NCBI GenBank assembly: GCA_947503245.1
Contig: CANNCV010000001.1
Span: 619,501 to 683,500 of the forward strand
Length of the DNA stretch: 64,000 nucleotides
From: an uncultured Sphingomonadaceae bacterium
GTDB lineage: Bacteria > Pseudomonadota > Alphaproteobacteria > Sphingomonadales > Sphingomonadaceae
Reading direction: 5' to 3'
The notes below the pieces were generated by a model that did no database searches, was not told the DNA's origin, and saw only the letters and a program-made list of their open reading frames with translations. Shown here piece by piece: positions 35,825 through 43,052 of this stretch (positions are counted from its first letter, which is position 1; each line of letters begins with the position of its first letter). A program made the position numbers and the translations under genes.

Positions 35825-37690
35825 TTAGAGGCCAAATGCACGGGCGGTCCAATAGGTTATCCCCGCAGCAATCCATGCCAGTGCGAAGAGATAAACGGTC
35901 ATGAAGATCGGCCAGCGCCAACTATTGGTTTCGCGCCGCGTCACTGCGATGGTGGATATGCATTGGGGCGCAAAGACAAACCAGGCAAGAAAGGCCAAGG
36001 CTGTGGGTAATGACCAGCGCCCGGCCAAAGTGCCGCCTAGCTCTTGCGCTTGTACATCCTCATCTTCGGCATCAATGGCATAGGTGGTGGCCAGAGCAGA
36101 TACCGCAACTTCACGGGCGGCCATAGCGGGAATGATGGCCAGCGCGATATCGCGGCTAAAACCAATAGGTGCTACAACCGGTTCAATCGCTGCGGCGATG
36201 CGTCCTGCTGCGCTATAATCGGATTGTGTTCCTGCAACATCATCGGGTTTTTGCGGGAAGGTCAGCAATAGCCACAAAGCAATGGTTGCGACAAAGATGA
36301 TGGTTCCAGCGCGGCGCAGGAAAATCCATGCCCGTTGCCACAGGCCCAGCAATATATCGCGTGGACGTGGCCATTGATATTTGGGCATTTCCATCAAAAA
36401 CCCAGCGGCATCGCCTTTGGTTACTGATCTACGCAACACCCACGCGACCAGCATCGCCCCAGCAATACCAAACAGATAAAGGCCGAACAGCACAACGCCC
36501 TGCAAGCCCACAAATGGGGCCAATTCGGTATTGGGAATGAAAGCGCCGATAATCACGGTGTAAACTGGCAGGCGCGCCGAGCAGGTGATAATCGGCGCAA
36601 CCAATATGGTCGTCAGCCTGTCCTTGGCATCGGAAATGCTGCGCGTGGCCATAATCCCGGGAATGGCGCATGCGAAAGAGGAGAGGAGCGGGATAAATGA
36701 TCTACCGGACAGGCCAACGCTTGCCATCAACCGGTCCATGATAAACGCAGCGCGCGCCATATAGCCGCTGGCTTCCAGCAACAATATGAACAGGAATAAT
36801 ATGATAATTTGCGGCAGGAAGACGATTACCGAGCCAATGCCAGCAATCACCCCTTCGGTGAGCATATCGCGAAAAAAGCCTTCGGGCAGAACCGCTTTTG
36901 CGCCATCGCCCAATGTACCAATGCTAGCCTCAATACCGTCCATAAAGGGCGTCGCCCAACTGAACACCGCTTGGAATATTACAAATAACAGGCCGAGCAA
37001 TATAAGCGGACCGGAAAAACTGTTCAGCAATATGCGATCAGCCTGTTTGGACAAACGGCGGCCCGCTGTCTCACCAATGATGATGTCACGGGTTATGGCG
37101 CGAGCTGCTTTTCGTCGTGCTGCTATGCTGTCACCCATTAGCTGCGTGGGCAAGGGTGCTTTGGTCGGATCCGCATTGACCAAAGCAGCATTAGCGGCGT
37201 CGATTAAGGCATCCAGCCCGCGTTTGCGAACAGCAACCGTTTCGACTACCGGTACGTTTAGTGCTTTGCTAAGCGCTGCCGGGTCCAGTGTTAGTCCATC
37301 ACGCTGGGCCAGATCGATCATATTCAGTGCGATCACCGTCGGCTGGCCAAGCGCCAAAACCTCAAGGGCAAAGGCGAGATGCTGCTCTAAATTGGCGGCA
37401 TCAAGCACCAGCAAAAGCAGATCGGGGCGATTCTCACCTTCTTGTTCGCCCATGATGACACCGCGGGTTACCGCCTCGTCCGGGCTTGTCGGGTCGAGAC
37501 TGTAACTGCCTGGCAGGTCAATAATCTCGCACGATGTGCCATCTGCGAGTGTCAGGCGACCGGCTTTGCGTTCAACTGTTACGCCGGGATAGTTGGCAAT
37601 TTTCTGCCGTGCGCCGGTCAATGCATTGAACAATGCGCTTTTGCCAGCATTGGGGTTGCCAACCAGCGCGATGAGTGGCTGCTTAGTCAT
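35825..37690 (-). CDS. feoB: Ferrous iron transporter FeoB
   Basis: A 621-residue inner-membrane Fe2+ transporter. The N-terminal G-domain has G1 GNPNAGKSALFN, G3 DLPGSYSLDPTSPDE and G4 LNMIDLAQ; a GDI-like helical part follows, then two Gate regions of membrane helices, with conserved Cys in SSFACAIPGIMATR and CSARLPVYTVIIGAFIP. Length is slightly shorter than E. coli FeoB (773) but normal for this lineage. Its ATG overlaps the feoA TGA (ATGA). Probable Fur control through the site upstream of feoA. Confidence 0.95.
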   Translation of the reverse strand: MTKQPLIALVGNPNAGKSALFNALTGARQKIANYPGVTVERKAGRLTLADGTSCEIIDLPGSYSLDPTSPDEAVTRGVIMGEQEGENRPDLLLLVLDAANLEQHLAFALEVLALGQPTVIALNMIDLAQRDGLTLDPAALSKALNVPVVETVAVRKRGLDALIDAANAALVNADPTKAPLPTQLMGDSIAARRKAARAITRDIIIGETAGRRLSKQADRILLNSFSGPLILLGLLFVIFQAVFSWATPFMDGIEASIGTLGDGAKAVLPEGFFRDMLTEGVIAGIGSVIVFLPQIIILFLFILLLEASGYMARAAFIMDRLMASVGLSGRSFIPLLSSFACAIPGIMATRSISDAKDRLTTILVAPIITCSARLPVYTVIIGAFIPNTELAPFVGLQGVVLFGLYLFGIAGAMLVAWVLRRSVTKGDAAGFLMEMPKYQWPRPRDILLGLWQRAWIFLRRAGTIIFVATIALWLLLTFPQKPDDVAGTQSDYSAAGRIAAAIEPVVAPIGFSRDIALAIIPAMAAREVAVSALATTYAIDAEDEDVQAQELGGTLAGRWSLPTALAFLAWFVFAPQCISTIAVTRRETNSWRWPIFMTVYLFALAWIAAGITYWTARAFGL

Positions 37691-37956
37691 GGCGTTTCGT
37701 CCGATGTGGTTGAAGGCGCTAGAGGTTCAACTGTGATTGCCAGTGCATGTTTGCGGCGGATGGCAACGGTGACTCGCCCAATTTCCAAAGCAATGGGGTC
37801 GCGGCCGAAAAATACGCCGCGTTGGCGTATGGTCACTTCCTCTCCAACATCTATGCCCAATGCACGCAGGCGGCGTCCTTCGGCTTCCGGGAAACACGAC
37901 CAATCAACATTGGCGATGCGAACGGGTTGATTGTTGGTGAGCTTATCAAGAATCAT
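37687..37956 (-). CDS. feoA: FeoA, ferrous iron transport accessory protein
   Basis: An 89-residue SH3-like protein that assists FeoB. Family features: LDKLTNNQPVRIANVD, a GRRLRALGIDVGEEVTI core and PIALEIGRVTVAIRRKHALAITVEPL. The track starts at ATG 38022, but a TATAAC -10-like box at 38008-38013 would place the transcript start downstream of that codon, so ATG 37956 (MILDKL) is preferred; it also matches the family's N-terminus. Neither start has a clear ribosome site. Overlaps feoB by four bases. No FeoC is present. Confidence 0.88.
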   Translation of the reverse strand: MILDKLTNNQPVRIANVDWSCFPEAEGRRLRALGIDVGEEVTIRQRGVFFGRDPIALEIGRVTVAIRRKHALAITVEPLAPSTTSDETP

Positions 37957-38007
37957 GAGGTTGGTTTGCACCAGTCGCAAGTCTGCCGAGCATGCGGGAT
38001 GCCACTC

Positions 38008-38060
38008 GTTATAGTGACACATTTAGGAGCAGGCGTTTGTTAATGCAAACGATTATCAAT
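38008..38060 (-). promoter_or_regulatory. feoAB promoter with Fur-box-like repeat
   Basis: On the minus strand ATTGATAATC is followed by CGTTTGCATTAACAAACG, which holds a six-base inverted repeat; GATAAT and ATTAAC units resemble the Fur/Irr-type consensus. TATAAC at 38013-38008 fits a -10 box 20-40 bases further down. Iron repression of feoAB is therefore likely but is inferred from motif and gene content. Confidence 0.5.
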
Positions 38061-38079
38061 TCAAATCGGCGTGATAGCT

Positions 38080-38760
38080 TTATTTCTTGCCAGGATAACG
38101 CAGCCGCCCAAGAAAACTGCCCAGATCAAATGATTCTCGGTCGGTATTCAACCATTTGGCTTTGACCTTTTCGAACTGCATAACGTTCTCAATCCGCCGT
38201 TCCAGAAAAGCACGGGTTTCGGCATGGTCTTCGCTGTCATCATCAAGAAAGTGCATCAGGGTTGATGAATAGACGCCGGTCAAAATGGTTCTTTTGGTAT
38301 AATGATTATAGTCTGTGGCTGTATCACCCGCCATGCGCCAGATCAGATCGGCAGTGCGCCATGAAATTTTGCCTGCTCGCTTGAGATTAACCGGCAAGGC
38401 CAGAATAGCGATAGCACGGCGCAAGGCTTCTTTTTCTTGCTCTACTGATGTGAAGCGATACCAGACAAGCTCTGTAATCTTGCTGCGAATTTTCATCGTA
38501 TTCAGCTTGTCTTCACTGAAATCGCGCTGCATTTTTGCGTCTATATGCAGAATCCACTGGTCGACCATATCAATAGGACCGTCAGGAAAAGCCAAGCGGG
38601 CAATCGCTGGGTCTATGCCCTGTCCATTGGCGGCGTTGGTCAGGGCCTCGTCGCTCCATCCATCAAAGGCGGCTTCTTGTGCTATAAAGGGTGGCAACCA
38701 TGTGCGCACCTCATCAACGGTGTAATCTTCGGGCAGGCTTTCCATCAATATATCAGTCAT
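38080..38760 (-). CDS. COQ9-family ubiquinone biosynthesis protein
   Basis: A 226-residue protein of the COQ9 family, which in mitochondria presents quinone intermediates to the COQ7 hydroxylase. Diagnostic stretches are FIAQEAAFDGWSDEALTNAA near residue 28, ELVWYRFTSVEQEKEALRRA near 95, WRTADLIWRMAGDTATDYNHYTKRTILTGVYSSTLM near 130 and FLERRIENVMQFEKVK. The N-terminal TetR-like fold is expected. The gene stands alone on the minus strand between the feo operon and the divergent alkene reductase. Confidence 0.94.
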   Translation of the reverse strand: MTDILMESLPEDYTVDEVRTWLPPFIAQEAAFDGWSDEALTNAANGQGIDPAIARLAFPDGPIDMVDQWILHIDAKMQRDFSEDKLNTMKIRSKITELVWYRFTSVEQEKEALRRAIAILALPVNLKRAGKISWRTADLIWRMAGDTATDYNHYTKRTILTGVYSSTLMHFLDDDSEDHAETRAFLERRIENVMQFEKVKAKWLNTDRESFDLGSFLGRLRYPGKK

Positions 38761-38903
38761 TTTCTGCGCTCCGGCTTCCTTGCTCTCTTAATGTAGGGAT
38801 GCAAGGCGATCTTCTCAATGCAGCAAAAATCATATTGCTGCTGCGCCTTGCTCTTTGGCGTTCCGGTGCTTAGCTGGTGCAAATCTTATTAGGAAACTGC
38901 ATT

Positions 38904-40028
38904 ATGCCATCTTTGTTTGAACCTTTAACGCTTGGTGCAATCACTGCGCCAAACCGCGCTTTAATGTCCCCTTTGACACGGTGCCGTGCTACCAAAGCGC
39001 ATGTGCCCGTACCCATGATGGGGGAATATTATAGCCAGCGCGCCGGTGCTGGACTGATTATTTCAGAAGCCACAGGCATTAGTCAGGAAGGACTAGGCAC
39101 GCCTTTTGCGCCAGGCATCTGGAGTGATGCGCAGTTGGAAGCCTGGAAACCGATCGTTGAGCAGGTGCATGAAGCAGGCGGCCGGATTATCTGCCAGCTT
39201 TGGCATATGGGGCGGCTGGTCCATCCGGATTTTATTGATGGTGCGCCGCCTATTTCTGCCTCGGCAACCACTGGACCTGGAAAAATACGCACCTATAAAG
39301 GCAAAAAGCCCTATGAGCAGGCCCGTGCACTGCTTTTGGAAGAAATTCCCCGCTTGCTGGCTGATTATGAAATGGCTGCGGCCAATGCAAAAAAGGCGGG
39401 TTTTGACGGAGTGCAATTGCACGCGGCCAATGGGTATTTGATCGATCAGTTTATCCGTTCAAACAGCAATTTTCGCGAAGATGAATATGGCGGGCCAATT
39501 GAAAACCGTATTCGCTTGCTGGGCGAAGTAACACAGCGGCTGGTCGATGTGTGGGGCGCAGACTGTGTTTCGGTGCGCATGTCGCCAAATGGCGATTCAC
39601 AAGGCGCAGATGACGCAACGCCAGTGGAGACATTCACGGCCGCTGCCAAATTGCTCAACAATATCGGCATTGGGTTTCTGGAGCTGCGCGAACCTCCACC
39701 ACATGGCACTTATGGCAATACTGATATTCCGGCAGTTAGCCCCGATATTCGCAAGGTGTTTGATGCGCCTTTGGTGCTCAACAGTGATTATGACAAAGAT
39801 AGGGCACAGGCTGCTTTGGATGCAGGGGTTTGCGATGCCATCGCATTTGGCCGGACCTTCATCACCAATCCTGATCTGGTGGAGCGTATGCGCCAAAATG
39901 CACCGCTGAACCCCGCACTGGGCGGCAAAACGCCATGGGACTTCACCCCGACCTGGTATAGCCAAGGGCCAGAGGGGTATATTGATTATCCCAGCCTTGA
40001 TGATGAAAAGACCAGCCTCGCATCATGA
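38904..40028 (+). CDS. Alkene reductase, old yellow enzyme class (NemA-like)
   Basis: A 374-residue FMN-dependent ene-reductase. Motifs: TLGAITAPNRALMSPLTRCRA at the N-terminus, ICQLWHMGRLVHPDF near residue 95, the active-site pair VQLHAANGYLIDQFIRSNSN near 175 (His/Asn), DEYGGPIENRIRLLGEV and the phosphate-binding DAIAFGRTFITNPDL. This set matches classical OYEs such as NemA and XenB that reduce activated alkenes or nitro esters using NAD(P)H. Start at ATG 38904 with AGGA nine bases upstream; the track's extra nine residues are discounted. Its TGA overlaps the ATG of the desaturase gene. Confidence 0.93.
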   Translation: MPSLFEPLTLGAITAPNRALMSPLTRCRATKAHVPVPMMGEYYSQRAGAGLIISEATGISQEGLGTPFAPGIWSDAQLEAWKPIVEQVHEAGGRIICQLWHMGRLVHPDFIDGAPPISASATTGPGKIRTYKGKKPYEQARALLLEEIPRLLADYEMAAANAKKAGFDGVQLHAANGYLIDQFIRSNSNFREDEYGGPIENRIRLLGEVTQRLVDVWGADCVSVRMSPNGDSQGADDATPVETFTAAAKLLNNIGIGFLELREPPPHGTYGNTDIPAVSPDIRKVFDAPLVLNSDYDKDRAQAALDAGVCDAIAFGRTFITNPDLVERMRQNAPLNPALGGKTPWDFTPTWYSQGPEGYIDYPSLDDEKTSLAS

Positions 40029-40822
40029 TCGCCAGTGACCAGCCTTTGCTGATAAGCGCTTTGCTTGTTGCTATGGTGCTGGTCCTGCTGCTGGGCGAAT
40101 GGGCGTTTCGGCGGCGTGCCTTGCGTGATGACCGCACGGCCCGATGGCGCAGTCATATCGGTTTCGTGCTGGTCAATATGCCGGTGGAGCGCCTTACTCA
40201 GGCAGCAATGGCGGTCGCACTATATGGTGGAATCAGCGCATTGGGCGTGGGAGATTTTGGCCTAATACCTATGCTCGGGCTACCTATTTGGGCGGCGTAT
40301 CTGCTCGCCATAATGTTGCTCGACTTTGCGGTCTGGGCGCAGCATCTGGCAACGCATCATATCCCTTTATTATGGCGGCTACACCGCGTTCATCATGCCG
40401 ACCGCGACATTGATATGACCACGGCGCTGCGTTTTCATCCGCTCGAAATCGGGCTTTCGATGGTCTATAAGATGGCGATTGCCTTTCTGCTGGGCGTTCC
40501 TCTCGGCGCGCTTATTATATTTGAGCTGCTGCTGTCACTTTTCCCCTTGTTCAACCATGCCAATATCCGCCTGCCAATATGGCTGGACCGTGTTTTGCGC
40601 TTGGTTGTGGTGACGCCGGATATGCACCGCGTTCACCATAGTGCGATTGAGCGCGAGACAAATAGCAATTTCGGTTTCTGCTTCGTATTCTGGGACCGGT
40701 TATTTGGTACATATATCGCGCAGCCGCATGACGGCCATGATGATATGACCATTGGTCTGTCCGAATGGCAGGATGACAAGCCCCGACGGTTCGGCTGGTC
40801 AATGTGGTTGCCGTTTAAGTAA
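40025..40822 (+). CDS. Sterol desaturase-family di-iron membrane protein
   Basis: A 265-residue membrane hydroxylase/desaturase. The histidine clusters that bind two irons are present: HLATHH near residue 113, WRLHRVHHADRDID near 122 and DMHRVHHSAIERETNSNFGF near 205-225. Four hydrophobic segments surround them. Bacterial members hydroxylate carotenoids, ornithine lipids or sphingolipids; the substrate is not evident. Its ATG overlaps the alkene reductase stop (ATGA), so both are made from one mRNA. Confidence 0.9.
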   Translation: MIASDQPLLISALLVAMVLVLLLGEWAFRRRALRDDRTARWRSHIGFVLVNMPVERLTQAAMAVALYGGISALGVGDFGLIPMLGLPIWAAYLLAIMLLDFAVWAQHLATHHIPLLWRLHRVHHADRDIDMTTALRFHPLEIGLSMVYKMAIAFLLGVPLGALIIFELLLSLFPLFNHANIRLPIWLDRVLRLVVVTPDMHRVHHSAIERETNSNFGFCFVFWDRLFGTYIAQPHDGHDDMTIGLSEWQDDKPRRFGWSMWLPFK

Positions 40823-40849
40823 AAACTGCCGCCAAAAAGATCTAACTGC

Positions 40850-40878
40850 ATCTGCTGCGGCCAGCAGATTTTGCATTT
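40850..40878 (+). terminator. Terminator after the desaturase gene
   Basis: ATCTGCTG and CAGCAGAT form a perfect eight-pair stem with a CGGC loop, followed by TTTTGCATTT. The T run is short, so strength is uncertain. Confidence 0.55.
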
Positions 40879-40901
40879 ACAGATATTCACGCTAAAGGGA
40901 C

Positions 40902-40921
40902 GTATCAATTGATACTATAAT
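40902..40921 (+). promoter_or_regulatory. 14-base palindrome next to a -10 box
   Basis: GTATCAATTGATAC is a perfect palindrome at 40902-40915 and is followed at once by TATAAT (40916-40921). The geometry, an operator in the spacer of a promoter, resembles that of the HxlR gene, but the binding protein is unknown and no clear -35 box is seen. Confidence 0.45.
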
Positions 40922-40946
40922 GCGCAGGGGAGAGCATTATTTTGTT

Positions 40947-41306
40947 ATGGGACTGATATCAGAAATCATAGCGCTCGACGCGCTAACGCAGACTGCCATC
41001 AAGCTGGGCCAGCGCACCGATCAGGAGCGGCTGTTAGAGCTTATTAAGCTGCGCAAAGAGCTATCTCAACAGATGGGCAAGCTTTCCAAAGCCGCAGATG
41101 CTTTTGATTTTTCGGGCCGTGGCGATGATATAGCCGGTATTTTTCGGCAGAAATTATCGCATATGAAATCGGTAATTGCCAAGCATCAGGCATTTTGGCC
41201 CGTGTCAATGATTGAGACGGATTCGCGCGAATATCGCCGCTCCGCCGACAATCTAATTAATGTGCAGGCAGCTTTTATTGCATGGGCATTGAAAGAGTTG
41301 CGCTAA
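40947..41306 (+). CDS. Helical protein of unknown function
   Basis: A 119-residue, probably all-helical cytoplasmic protein without signal peptide: LISEIIALDALTQTAIKLGQ, RLLELIKLRKELSQQMGKL and INVQAAFIAWALKELR are strongly amphipathic. I do not recognise the family; the shape recalls small chaperone-like bundles but this is only an impression. ATG 40947 is chosen over the ORF-track ATG at 40920, because the latter falls inside the TATAAT box; GGGGAG lies 15 bases upstream, a long spacing. Confidence 0.7.
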   Translation: MGLISEIIALDALTQTAIKLGQRTDQERLLELIKLRKELSQQMGKLSKAADAFDFSGRGDDIAGIFRQKLSHMKSVIAKHQAFWPVSMIETDSREYRRSADNLINVQAAFIAWALKELR

Positions 41307-41357
41307 AAGCTCTGCACGGGCAGATAGTCCCTAACATCCGCAAAGGGAGAGAGCGAC

Positions 41358-41843
41358 ATGGCAGGCCTATATTTTGAAGAATTCACTATCGGCCAGACCT
41401 TCACCCATGCATTGCGCCGCACGGTGACAGAAACCGATAATCTGATGTTCTCCGCGATGACGCATAATCCGGCGGCGCTGCATCTGGATGAGCAATGGTG
41501 TCAGGATAATAGCGAATTTGGCACGCGCATCGTCAATAGCTGTTTCACTCTGGGTCTGATGGTCGGCATCTCTGTTGGCGATACGACATTGGGCACCACG
41601 GTGGCCAATCTTGGCTGGGATGAAGTGCGCTTCCCCAAACCGCTTTTCCATGGCGATACTGTGCGGGTGGAAAGCGAGGTTCTCTCCATGCGGCCCAGCA
41701 AATCGCGCCCGGGCCAGGGCATTGTGGTGTTTGCCCACCGTGCTTTTAACCAGCATGATGATCTGGTTGCCAGTTGCAAACGCTCGGCATTGATGTTGCC
41801 GCGCCCTGATGCGCAGGCCGAGGCTGCAAAGGGCATGGTATAA
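41358..41843 (+). CDS. MaoC-family (R)-specific enoyl-CoA hydratase-like protein
   Basis: A 161-residue hot-dog fold dehydratase. Typical residues: FEEFTIGQTFTHALRRTVTETD, the hydratase motif MTHNPAALHLD near residue 35-45 (Asp/His catalytic pair), GTRIVNSCFTLGLMVGISV and GWDEVRFPKPLFHGDTVRVESEVL. Family members hydrate mesaconyl-, enoyl- or similar CoA thioesters. It is coupled to the next gene, a CoA-ester lyase: TAA and ATG share a base. GGGAGAG upstream is a good ribosome site. Confidence 0.9.
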   Translation: MAGLYFEEFTIGQTFTHALRRTVTETDNLMFSAMTHNPAALHLDEQWCQDNSEFGTRIVNSCFTLGLMVGISVGDTTLGTTVANLGWDEVRFPKPLFHGDTVRVESEVLSMRPSKSRPGQGIVVFAHRAFNQHDDLVASCKRSALMLPRPDAQAEAAKGMV

Positions 41844-42757
41844 TGGCGCACGCCAAACCCGTAAGGACCATGCGCACGCTGCTCTTTGTGCCGGGCGATA
41901 GTGCGCGCAAGCTGGAGAAATCAAAAGGCAGCGGCGCCGATACTGTCATCATCGATCTGGAAGATTCTGTGGCGCCCGATGGCAAAAGCGGCGCGCGCAA
42001 AATGGCGCGCAGTTTTCTTGCTGCGCGGCAGAGCGACGATAATGCACCTCGCTATTGGGTGCGGGTCAACCCGCTCGACAGCGGTTTAACGCAGGATGAT
42101 CTGGCGGGTATATTTGCTGATGGCGTTGTCCCAACGGGCATTATGTTGCCCAAGGCTAGCGGCCCCGATGATATCCGCACATTGGACGCCATGTTGCTGG
42201 CGCAGGAAAAGGCACATGCCCTGCCATCGCAATCCATAGCCGTTATTCCCATCGTCACTGAAACACCGGCGGCGGCGATCAGCGTGCACCGCTATGTTAC
42301 TGAAGATTATGCCGGGCGGGCGCGGCTTGCGGCGCTGACATGGGGCGCGGAGGATTTAAGCGCTGCAATAGGCGCGACGCGCAAGCGTGATGCGCAGGGG
42401 CAATGGACATTCCCCTACCAAATGGTGCGGGCCAGCACCTTGCTCGCCGCTCATGCGCTGGATATTTCGGCCATTGATACGCTGCATGCCGATTTTCGTG
42501 ATGAAAGCGGGTTGCAAAGCGCGGCGGAAACGGCGCGGGCCGATGGTTTTGCGGGCATGCTCGCCATTCATCCGGCACAAGTGGCGGTTATCAATGCCGC
42601 TTTCACGCCTGATGCGCAAGAGATTGCCTATGCCAACGCCGTTGTCGCGGCTTTTGCGGCGCAGCCCGGCGCTGGCGTGGTGTCGCTGGATGGCAAAATG
42701 CTCGATATGCCGCACCTGAAACTGGCGCAGCGGGTGCTTGGTCACAGCAATATTTAG
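41843..42757 (+). CDS. HpcH/HpaI (CitE-like) CoA-ester lyase
   Basis: A 304-residue TIM-barrel lyase of the citrate lyase beta-subunit family. Visible motifs: RTLLFVPGDSARKLEKS near residue 12, TVIIDLEDSVAPDGK near 34 (metal Asp/Glu), VRVNPLDS near 72, VIPIVTETPAA near 137 (Glu), TWGAEDLSAAIGA near 166 and GMLAIHPAQVAVIN. Such proteins next to a MaoC hydratase cleave malyl-CoA or methylmalyl/citramalyl-type thioesters, the reactions of C4-C5 dicarboxylate-CoA metabolism. Which substrate applies here is not readable. Confidence 0.9.
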   Translation: MAHAKPVRTMRTLLFVPGDSARKLEKSKGSGADTVIIDLEDSVAPDGKSGARKMARSFLAARQSDDNAPRYWVRVNPLDSGLTQDDLAGIFADGVVPTGIMLPKASGPDDIRTLDAMLLAQEKAHALPSQSIAVIPIVTETPAAAISVHRYVTEDYAGRARLAALTWGAEDLSAAIGATRKRDAQGQWTFPYQMVRASTLLAAHALDISAIDTLHADFRDESGLQSAAETARADGFAGMLAIHPAQVAVINAAFTPDAQEIAYANAVVAAFAAQPGAGVVSLDGKMLDMPHLKLAQRVLGHSNI

Positions 42758-42772
42758 CTGCTTCAGATATTA

Positions 42773-42957
42773 TTATTGCGCGCAAAGCCCGAATTGTCTT
42801 GCTATTTTGGCGGTTAGACGCCACATGCCGCCATACAACAGCATCTGTGCCGTTCGCGAAATCTCTCGCGCGGTAATATCGATAGCGTGAACGCCGGACC
42901 CTTGGCCCTTATGCCAAGCGGAACCATCCGGACCGGTCGATCATCCAGATGCACCAT
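42773..42957 (-). pseudogene. Small gene interrupted by a one-base frameshift
   Basis: The minus strand has a strong ribosome site (GGGAGGTAAC) directly before ATG 42957. The first frame reads MVHLDDRPVRMVPLGIRAKGP and then degenerates; a frame two bases on continues VHAIDITAREISRTAQMLL and YGGMWRLTAKIARQFG to TAA at 42773. Adding one G in CCGG near 42895 joins both into a 61-residue, well-formed protein. Either a real decaying gene or a sequencing error in a short G run. No family recognised. It converges on the CoA-ester lyase gene. Confidence 0.55.
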
Positions 42958-43052
42958 GTTACCTCCCTTTTCACGCGGGTCGTTTTGTTTCCCGCATCTG
43001 CATGCGCATCGGTCCGCCGGTGCGCGGTATATGCTTATTTATTGAGAATATT

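Noticed and set aside
36786-37505. 239-residue plus-strand ORF
   Set aside because: Antisense to feoB.
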